Below are positions 57,819-64,000 of a DNA stretch of 64,000 nucleotides, in pieces (position 1 is the first letter of the stretch; every line of letters begins with the position of its first letter). This stretch comes from B3-G11 sp036985855 (lineage in GTDB: Bacteria > Actinomycetota > Acidimicrobiia > Spongiisociales > UBA5794), in NCBI GenBank assembly GCA_036985855.1, contig BTQL01000003.1, positions 1 to 64,000 on the forward strand, read 5' to 3'. The translations under genes were made by a program, and so were the position numbers. The notes under the pieces are model-generated. The model was not told the origin of the DNA, did no database searches, and worked only from the letters and a program-made list of their open reading frames with translations.

Positions 57819-59609
57819 TTAGGGAGAGGTCGTTGTCGTTGTCGTTGATGTTGTAGTCGATGTCGATGTTGTCGTTGTTGATGTGGAGGTGGTCGAGGTC
57901 GAGGTGGTCGAGGTCGACGTGGAACTGGACGTTGACGTCGTGGGCTCTGGAGCATGTGTGGTCGTGGTGGTGTCCGGATCAGGTTTCGGTTTCTTGTAGT
58001 TCCAGGTCCACTGCTGAGTTGTCACCGAACCGTCCGGATGGGCCATCACTCGCGTGACCGTGTTGCCGACACGTTCAGCGGTACACGTGCGACCGCCGTT
58101 GTTTCCGAAGAAGGTGACTGTTATCGACGTTGGTGTGTACGTCGTATCGATGTAGACGATCGCATCTGAGTCGTTCCGAAATATGACGTCGGGAAGCGGG
58201 AAACCGAGAGTGGCTTCGCGCACAAACGGGTAGCGACTGAAGTAGAGGCTGTGAGGCTGGTGCAAGACATCTTCGTAACATCCAAAGAACACGGCGTTGT
58301 AGAACGTTGTTGCGAACTGGCTCGTTCCGCCGCCGATATTGATCTTGCTGTCGCAGCATTGGATCCGGCCATTGATGATCGCACCGGCGCGTACATATCC
58401 ACCGGCCGAGGTCCGCTCGCCGGCAGTGTCGTTGATCGAGAAGGTCTCTCCGGGCATGACGATCGAACCGCCGACCGCGTCTGCGAGGAGTTGGATGTTC
58501 GTGACTCTGCTCCGGCAGCATGGGTGATTGGTGGTGAAGCTCGAAACTTCACCAAGTGGGCCCATGGCCTCTGCCATCTCCGTTGTGAACACTGCCTGTT
58601 CCCCGTCTGTCATCGGAATGGTTCCTTGGCCACTCCCCTCAGCCGCGGCGGATACGATCTCCGGGATGCGTGCCAGGTCCACCTTCTGGCCGATGACAGA
58701 CGGAACGACGGACAGCTCGCGGGTCTCTTCATCGAAAGTGAAGGTCGCGTCGATGGGTGGAACAGTGAAGCTCTCAGCGGATCGCGCGGCTATTTCGCGC
58801 AACGTATCGTCATCGAGGGTGATCTGAAGGACCGCGGGCGAATGATTCACGATCTCACTCCTGAGGGCGTTCGCCAGGCCGGTCGGTGTGAACACGATGG
58901 TTCCTGGTTGGTTCGGTGCAGCGAGAATGACGGCCGAATCGATGAGTCTGGATGCTTTGGCGACAGCCGCGTTCACGTCGGCGTTGGTGATCTCAGGGTC
59001 GAGCGGTACCAGGGGCAATACTATCGGCACACGGTCGATCCTCGAGAGCTGCTCACGAAGGAGAGGGATCGACGCTTCTACGTCGATGCGAAGGCCAGCT
59101 TGGGGATACTCCGGTACCACGGTTCCATTGGAGATTCTCACTGTGCCTTCGAATGCGGGCGTGTCGAGCACGCTTCTGGTCCAGTTGTCGAGGATACCGG
59201 CGATTGCCTGCTCGTCGATCGTGGTGGGAACGTCAACTTCGATGGTTGAGGTGAACGTCCCTGCCCAGAGCCTGAGGTTCGAGAAGAAACCAGTGGATCT
59301 CCTGGTTGTCATGGCATCGGTTGCAACCGCTTCCTCGTCGATTTCGAATCCGACATCTTCGGGGTTGAGAGTCAGCTCGTTACCTTCTACGACCACAGTG
59401 AGCGGTCTTGAGACAAGGCTCGCCTCATAGGAGGCGAGCAACCCGGTGGCGTCGCTGTACGTGAGGCGGGAGAGATTCATCTCCGCGGCGGTCACGCCCC
59501 GGCTGACTCGCTCAGCACCGATCATCTCGTCGCTGGCATACCCGGTTGCGACGAACGCGACCGCAAGCAGCGGGATCGTGACTGCTGTCGCGATGATGTA
59601 GCGGCGCAT
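57819..59609 (-). CDS. VanW-domain secreted wall protein
   Basis: The protein of 596 residues has an N-terminal membrane helix (YIIATAVTIPLLAVAFVATG), peptidoglycan-binding-like repeats (about 40-340, each with RLTYSDATGLLASYEASLVS or similar), a VanW domain (FTTNHPCCRSRVTNIQLLAD, IVMPGETFSINDTAGERTSA, INIGGGTSQFATTFYNAVFF) and a Thr/Ser-rich tail. VanW proteins are found in vancomycin-resistance clusters and Gram-positive walls; the function is unknown. Paired cysteines (PCC, QCC) may form disulfides. ATG 59609 has GGAGG only 3 nt upstream; GTG 59624 is the alternative. Confidence 0.85.
   Translation of the reverse strand: MRRYIIATAVTIPLLAVAFVATGYASDEMIGAERVSRGVTAAEMNLSRLTYSDATGLLASYEASLVSRPLTVVVEGNELTLNPEDVGFEIDEEAVATDAMTTRRSTGFFSNLRLWAGTFTSTIEVDVPTTIDEQAIAGILDNWTRSVLDTPAFEGTVRISNGTVVPEYPQAGLRIDVEASIPLLREQLSRIDRVPIVLPLVPLDPEITNADVNAAVAKASRLIDSAVILAAPNQPGTIVFTPTGLANALRSEIVNHSPAVLQITLDDDTLREIAARSAESFTVPPIDATFTFDEETRELSVVPSVIGQKVDLARIPEIVSAAAEGSGQGTIPMTDGEQAVFTTEMAEAMGPLGEVSSFTTNHPCCRSRVTNIQLLADAVGGSIVMPGETFSINDTAGERTSAGGYVRAGAIINGRIQCCDSKINIGGGTSQFATTFYNAVFFGCYEDVLHQPHSLYFSRYPFVREATLGFPLPDVIFRNDSDAIVYIDTTYTPTSITVTFFGNNGGRTCTAERVGNTVTRVMAHPDGSVTTQQWTWNYKKPKPDPDTTTTTHAPEPTTSTSSSTSTSTTSTSTTSTSTTTTSTSTTTSTTTTTTSP
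57822..57960 (-). repeat. Thr/Ser-coding simple repeat
   Basis: The 3' end of the VanW gene is a low-complexity run of GTN/GAN triplets on the plus strand, coding about 45 residues of Thr and Ser. It resembles a cell-wall-spanning linker and is likely prone to length variation. Confidence 0.85.
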
Positions 59610-59651
59610 GATCCTCCCTGGCACCGGTAGGACAGGGATTGTATGCCATGT

Positions 59652-59676
59652 GCGCCGAAAGTAGGGCTTTCGGCGC
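59652..59676. terminator. 10-bp hairpin terminator
   Basis: GCGCCGAAAG (59652-59661) and CTTTCGGCGC (59667-59676) form a perfect 10-bp stem around TAGGG. It lies 11 bp past the stop of the 105-residue minus-strand gene and before the VanW gene, so it likely ends the former transcript. Confidence 0.75.
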
Positions 59677-59687
59677 TTGTCGGTTCC

Positions 59688-60005
59688 CTACAGGCGTTTT
59701 TCCGTTGTCATCAGTTCCCAGAATTCGATTTCTGATTCGATCGCGACCTCTCTCAGCTGGCTGGTTATGTCGCCGAGACCGTCGACGGTTGTTCGGTCGT
59801 CGCGATATGGAGTCCGTAAGGTGTCATCGGTCCACTCCATGACAACCTGGTTGCGTTGTCCTGGTGTGGTCCCGCTGTTGAAGTAGACCCTGCTTTCTGA
59901 ACGGACCCCAGCTTCCTGGTAGGCGTGGCCGATGGCATCGATCAACGAAGCAGCTTTGCGGGCTTCTCCTGGCTTTACGGTGTAGATACGGCGGATGAGA
60001 TACAC
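59688..60005 (-). CDS. Small dimeric alpha/beta-barrel-like protein
   Basis: The 105-residue protein starts YLIRRIYTVKPGEARKAASL and contains SRVYFNSGTTPGQRNQVVME and a C-terminal ESEIEFWELM. The strand-helix-strand pattern resembles the NIPSNAP/ABM ferredoxin-like fold of small dimeric enzymes. No catalytic residue can be assigned. GTG 60005 is preceded by AAGGAACACC. It lies 60 bp downstream of the cysteine desulfurase-like gene. Confidence 0.62.
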   Translation of the reverse strand: MYLIRRIYTVKPGEARKAASLIDAIGHAYQEAGVRSESRVYFNSGTTPGQRNQVVMEWTDDTLRTPYRDDRTTVDGLGDITSQLREVAIESEIEFWELMTTEKRL

Positions 60006-60065
60006 GGTGTTCCTTCGTGGTTGGAGACGGCTCGACGGTAGCCGCGTTCGCGGAACTGGTTGACG

Positions 60066-61328
60066 TCAGACAACTGGACGCATCCCTCGCGACTTCACAG
60101 CCCTGGTTCTGCTCGCGAGTGCTTCGATCATCGACAACACTCGATCGACTTCAGCCATGGTGTTGTAGTGGGCGAATCCGATCCGAACGAGGCCCCGGTC
60201 GGCGCGATTGAGTCGATGCATGACTTCATAGGCGTAGTAGTCCCCAGACCAAACGAAACAACCCTGATCTCCGAGGCGCCTGGCGGTGTCCTCTGGTGAG
60301 ATCCCATCAATGTCGATCGCGAAGGTTGGCGTTCGACTCATCGCTGTCTTGCGACCGAAGAGGGCCACGCCCGGCATCGCCTCGATTCCGAAGAGAAAGC
60401 GCTCGGCGAGCATCTCCTCGTGAACACGGATCGCTCCGTACGCCGAGATGATCTGGTCTCTGCGGGTTGCCCCGTTGCCCAGTGACGCGATGTAGTCGAC
60501 TGCGGCCGTCACACCGGCGAGAGACTCGAACGATTGGGTGCCGGTCTCCCATCGGTCCGGCGATTGATCCGGTGCCGGTCGGAGTTTGTACGGATCGATT
60601 TCGGAGAGGAGATCTCCCGTGCCGAACAGGCATCCCGTGTGAGGGCCGAACCACTTGTACGCCGAGGCAACGAGGAAGTCGGTGTTCGTGGATGTGACAT
60701 CGATGGGGCGATGGGGTGCATAGTGCACGGCGTCGAGATAGGTCCTCGCTCCGACCTGGTGCGCCCGCTCCACGATGTCGGCGGCGGGCGTGATCGTGCC
60801 GACGGCATTTGAGGCGTTGGTGAACGCAACGAGCCGAGTCCGCTCATCGAGCGCTTCGTCCAAGGACGCAAGGTCGAGGTCACATCCGCTCTGTGGATCG
60901 AAGTCCACGAATCGCACCGCTGCACCCACGCCGTCGGCCGCTTGCATCCACGGGGAGACGTTCGCGTCGTGATCGAGTCGCGTGAGCACGATGTTGTCAC
61001 CGGCATTCCATGTCCGGGACAACGCTCTTGAGAGCGAATAGGTCAGCGACGTCATGTTCTGTCCGAAAACGATCTCATCGCTCCGCGAGCCGAATAGGTC
61101 GGCTACTGCTTCCCTGGCTCCTCGGACGACTGCGTCCGTCTCGCGCGACGTCGCGAATGGACCGTGTAGGTTGCTTCCGCCTCGAGTCATGAATCCCGCC
61201 ATGGCTTCGATCACCGACTTGTGGGCCTGGGTCCCGCCTGGTCCGTCGAGATAGGCGACCTGTTCGCCGCCCAGTGTGCGACTGAGCGCAGGGAATCCGG
61301 CGCGTACACTTTCTGTATCGATCGTCAT
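60066..61328 (-). CDS. Cysteine desulfurase-like (TIGR01976-type) PLP enzyme
   Basis: The 420-residue class V aminotransferase-fold protein has PALSRTLGGEQVAYLDGPGG, EIVFGQNMTSLTYSLSRALS, the acidic DAVHYAPHRPIDV and the PLP lysine in VASAYKWFGPHTG. It lacks an obvious SufS-type catalytic Cys loop. TIGR01976 proteins are called cysteine desulfurase-like, but their substrate is not proven. EgtE-like C-S lyases share this fold, so a link to ergothioneine cannot be excluded, but egtB-egtD are 26 kb away. ATG 61328 is chosen. Confidence 0.82.
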   Translation of the reverse strand: MTIDTESVRAGFPALSRTLGGEQVAYLDGPGGTQAHKSVIEAMAGFMTRGGSNLHGPFATSRETDAVVRGAREAVADLFGSRSDEIVFGQNMTSLTYSLSRALSRTWNAGDNIVLTRLDHDANVSPWMQAADGVGAAVRFVDFDPQSGCDLDLASLDEALDERTRLVAFTNASNAVGTITPAADIVERAHQVGARTYLDAVHYAPHRPIDVTSTNTDFLVASAYKWFGPHTGCLFGTGDLLSEIDPYKLRPAPDQSPDRWETGTQSFESLAGVTAAVDYIASLGNGATRRDQIISAYGAIRVHEEMLAERFLFGIEAMPGVALFGRKTAMSRTPTFAIDIDGISPEDTARRLGDQGCFVWSGDYYAYEVMHRLNRADRGLVRIGFAHYNTMAEVDRVLSMIEALASRTRAVKSRGMRPVV

Positions 61329-61486
61329 GGGGAAGACGGTAGACGGCGAATGGGCCGCGAGCATCGATGAAGAGCCTGTGATTGCTTCAGTCAGCCCCTG
61401 ACTCGTGGTGTATGCCCGTGATCTCACAGTCGGTTGCGCAACTAGGCTTCGGACAAGAAACGCAAAAGTTATCCTGGAGGCGAATT

Positions 61487-64000
61487 GTGTCGAGGGAGCA
61501 TCCCAAGTATCCGGGCATCCGCATCACGACGAACGGCAATCAGCTCGTGTCGTATCACACGGAAGCCCGGATAACCCAAGGTGGAGTCTTCTACCCGATA
61601 ACCCCCTCAACCGAGATGGGTGAGAACTACCAACTCTCCTACGCCGAAGGGGTGCTCGACGTATTCGGCAACTCGAAGATCGCGATCGAAACCGAAGGAG
61701 AGCACGCAGCCCAAGGTGGGGCAATCGCTCTCTCGCTCACAGGGCATCGTGTCGTCAACTTCACGTCCGGCCAGGGTGTTGTTTACGGGCTCGAGCAGTA
61801 CTACCACGCCCCTGGGAAACTCTCGACCATGGTGCTCGAGGTTGCCGCCCGTGCGCTGACAAAACACGCTCTCAACGTTCACTGCGGACACGACGACGTG
61901 TACGCCGCACTCGACGCCGGTTGGATCGTATTGTTCGCCAAGGACAGCCAGCAGGCAGCGGATCAGGCGCTCATCGCCCGCAAGGTCGCCGAGCTTGCAC
62001 TCAACCCCGCGATCAACGTGCAGGATGGTTTCCTGACCTCGCATCTCGAGCGAACGTTCCTCAAGCATGAGTCGGGACTGCTGAGGGAGTTTCTCGGTGC
62101 TCACGACGAGATGATCGATACACCGACAGCCGCCCAGCGCGAACTCTTCGGTCCCACTCGGCGACGCGTTCCCGCGATGATGGACCTCAAGAATCCAATG
62201 CTGCTTGGTCCCGTTGAGAACCAAGAGCACTATATGAACGGCGTCATTGCACGCCGAAACAACTTCACAGAAGAGATACTGCCGATGCTCGAGGCGGCGT
62301 ACGAGGAGTTTGCCAATCTCACCGGTCGGTCTTACGGACTTGTCAGCGAATACAAGAACGACGACGCGGAGATCACGTTTGTCTCACTCGGGTCAGCCGC
62401 CGAGAACATCGAGGCTGGTGTCGATTTCCTGCGCGAGCACGACGACGCCAAGGTCGGTTCTGTCCACGTGAATGTCCTCAGACCATTCCCGGAAGCTGCC
62501 CTCGTCAAGGCCCTCGCAGGCAAGAAGAAGATCATCGTCCTCGAACGCGTGGATGAGGGGCTCTCTGGAGACAATCAGATGACGCGTGAGATCAGGGCAG
62601 TCATGGCGAAGGCATATGAGATCCACAGTCTCGGGTATCCCTCCGACATCGATGGTGTCAGCTACGAGGACATACCTGAGGTGCTCTCAGGTTCGTACGG
62701 TCTTGGTTCGAGGGATTTCCGCCCCGAGGCGATCATTGGAGCCTACGAGTACGCAATGGGAGAGATCGCACGCCAGGATGGCAAGACCATTGATGATGGT
62801 GCGACCTACTTCACCCTTGGGATTGATCACCCGTATGCCGTGATCGCAGAGCGTACGCCGTCGCTCCTCCCCGAAGGATCGATCGCCGTTCGTTTCCACT
62901 CGATCGGTGGCTGGGGAATGATCACGACGGGTAAAAACCTCTCCGAGGTGATCGGGGCGATAGGTGACGATCTTTCGAAAGCCCAGCACGAGGTAGACGA
63001 GCTCGGCTTGCCGAAGGAGATCATTCACGTATCCGCGAACCCGAAGTACGGCTCTGAGAAGAAGGGTGCCCCCACCCAATACTTCCTGGTCGCGGCGCCC
63101 GACCGGATCCGTGTCAACTGTGATTTGCACCACGTCGATGTGGTGCTGTGTCCGGACCCGAAGATCTTTACCCATGCCAACCCGTTGCTGGGCATCAACC
63201 CAGGAGGAACGTTCGTGTGGGAGTCAGAGGAAGACCCCGAAACTGTCTGGCAGCGAATTCCCCGCGAGCACCGCCAGGAAGTCATTGACAAGGGCATCCG
63301 CATCGTCACGGTGCCCGGCTTCAAGATCGCCCGTGAAGCCACCGAAAGGCCGGATCTCCAGCTCCGAATGCAGGGCAACGCTTTCCTCGGTGCCTTCTTC
63401 GGGGTATCGGGCATGCTCGATGAATACGATGTCACCAAAGAGCGATATAGCGAGATCGTCGAAGCTCAGTACGACAAGAAGTTCGGCCGGTTCGGCGAGG
63501 CAGTTGTGGCTTCGAACATGCGTGTCATGCAGCAGGGACATGATCTCATTACTGAGATCCCCCATGGCGAAGTTGATGCACCTGATCGTTCGAGTATGCG
63601 ACTCCCCGCGCTCGAGACATGCGGCACATGTTCGGTAGATATTCCCCTTGCCGAACCTTCGGTACAACAGGAGATTCGGATTCCGCTCACCAAGCTCTCG
63701 ACCTTCAATCTGGAATTCAAGGCAGGACTCGGATATGACCAGCCTGCAACGCCGCTCGCATCAGTATCTATGATGGCGGCTGGATCGGGTCGCGGCTCGT
63801 CCAAGTACGTGTCGAGACGTGAAACGCCGGTCTGGATCGCAGAGAACTGCACCGGCTGTATGGACTGCATCATTGCATGCCCCGACACGGCGCTCCCCAA
63901 CGTGGCTCAAGACATCGATGTCGTGCTTGCTACTGCTGCGAGGGGCTACATCCTCGATGAGGTTCAGCGTGCAGCGATGCTCGCTGAGCTCCCCGCGCTC
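61487..64000 (+). CDS. Pyruvate/2-oxoacid:ferredoxin oxidoreductase, N-terminal part
   Basis: The frame stays open for 838 codons to the right edge, so the C terminus is missing. It begins with the pyrimidine-binding domain (FYPITPSTEMGENYQLSYAE, GEHAAQGGAIALSLTGHRVV), continues through domain II (VHVNVLRPFPEAALVKALAG) and the gamma domain (VRFHSIGGWGMITTGKNLSE), and reaches a ferredoxin domain with ENCTGCMDCIIACPDTALPN. The order is that of single-chain NifJ-type enzymes, with the TPP domain outside the window. It oxidatively decarboxylates pyruvate or another 2-oxoacid to acyl-CoA. GTG 61487 has GGAGG at 6 nt. Confidence 0.92.
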   Translation, partial: MSREHPKYPGIRITTNGNQLVSYHTEARITQGGVFYPITPSTEMGENYQLSYAEGVLDVFGNSKIAIETEGEHAAQGGAIALSLTGHRVVNFTSGQGVVYGLEQYYHAPGKLSTMVLEVAARALTKHALNVHCGHDDVYAALDAGWIVLFAKDSQQAADQALIARKVAELALNPAINVQDGFLTSHLERTFLKHESGLLREFLGAHDEMIDTPTAAQRELFGPTRRRVPAMMDLKNPMLLGPVENQEHYMNGVIARRNNFTEEILPMLEAAYEEFANLTGRSYGLVSEYKNDDAEITFVSLGSAAENIEAGVDFLREHDDAKVGSVHVNVLRPFPEAALVKALAGKKKIIVLERVDEGLSGDNQMTREIRAVMAKAYEIHSLGYPSDIDGVSYEDIPEVLSGSYGLGSRDFRPEAIIGAYEYAMGEIARQDGKTIDDGATYFTLGIDHPYAVIAERTPSLLPEGSIAVRFHSIGGWGMITTGKNLSEVIGAIGDDLSKAQHEVDELGLPKEIIHVSANPKYGSEKKGAPTQYFLVAAPDRIRVNCDLHHVDVVLCPDPKIFTHANPLLGINPGGTFVWESEEDPETVWQRIPREHRQEVIDKGIRIVTVPGFKIAREATERPDLQLRMQGNAFLGAFFGVSGMLDEYDVTKERYSEIVEAQYDKKFGRFGEAVVASNMRVMQQGHDLITEIPHGEVDAPDRSSMRLPALETCGTCSVDIPLAEPSVQQEIRIPLTKLSTFNLEFKAGLGYDQPATPLASVSMMAAGSGRGSSKYVSRRETPVWIAENCTGCMDCIIACPDTALPNVAQDIDVVLATAARGYILDEVQRAAMLAELPAL

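Noticed and set aside
57822..57960. Triplet-repeat block as a possible CRISPR or mobile repeat
   Set aside because: It has no spacers and is simply the Thr/Ser-coding tail of the VanW protein.

Overview
The window reads as chromosomal DNA of a GC-rich Gram-positive-type bacterium, most likely an actinobacterium and possibly a member or relative of the class Acidimicrobiia. This is inferred from the gene content: an LCP-type cell-wall glycan ligase, VanW and LemA/DUF2207 proteins, a Ddn-like deazaflavin-dependent reductase, ergothioneine genes, a 3Fe-4S-type ferredoxin, threonine-rich wall linkers and many GTG/TTG starts. No rRNA, phage, transposase, integrase or CRISPR array was found. Both strands are coding, transcription units are short, and the gene mix is housekeeping plus lineage-specific envelope genes. 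GC content was judged by eye, not computed.

Layout. 1-10 kb: end of a CBS protein, a ferredoxin, a DUF2252 protein, a selenocysteine tRNA with a 23-bp terminator hairpin, a long-chain acyl-CoA synthetase, a membrane-anchored HTH protein, a TSUP permease, and a minus-strand envelope cluster. In that cluster an ATPase-like/LCP fusion protein is flanked by two paralogous membrane-anchored proteins, one with a zinc ribbon. 10-20 kb: Rrf2 regulator, LysE exporter, a primary-type sigma factor, a CBS protein, a HerA/FtsK-like ATPase, a LOG-family protein and an oligopeptidase B-like S9 peptidase. 20-31 kb: ManC (GDP-mannose supply), a ClC protein with CBS and TrkA-C domains, MsrA, a potassium channel, purine nucleoside phosphorylase, a DsbA-like protein, TrmH, an M20 peptidase and a degenerate histidine kinase. 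31-44 kb: egtB-egtD (ergothioneine), a VOC protein, a heterodimeric ABC exporter with one degenerate ATP site, an aldehyde dehydrogenase, EamA, a stand-alone IF-1, a Fur-family regulator with an orphan metal-type ABC ATPase, and a HisA/PriA paralogue with an altered active site. 44-64 kb: RarD, a zinc metallopeptidase, a Ddn-like reductase, M13 peptidase, DUF2207-LemA, NAD-malic enzyme, acyl-CoA dehydrogenase, tryptophanase, an acyltransferase, VanW, a cysteine desulfurase-like enzyme and the start of a pyruvate/2-oxoacid:ferredoxin oxidoreductase.

Themes. Envelope assembly is well represented: the LCP fusion cluster, ManC, VanW, LemA/DUF2207 and a PlsC-like acyltransferase. Redox and thiol biology is a second theme: ergothioneine, MsrA, DsbA-like protein, ferredoxin and OFOR. 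Amino- and organic-acid catabolism (tryptophanase, malic enzyme, acyl-CoA ligase and dehydrogenase, aldehyde dehydrogenase) could feed pyruvate and acetyl-CoA to the OFOR. A recurring oddity is catalytic-site loss in otherwise well-preserved folds: the P-loop without lysine in the LCP fusion, the kinase without its histidine, HisA without its first Asp, ClC without the proton glutamate, and the ABC pair with one dead site. Gene junctions repeatedly carry short repeats built on TAGACGG or TCAGGTGT-like words, and three convergent pairs overlap through the same tetranucleotide, CTAA.
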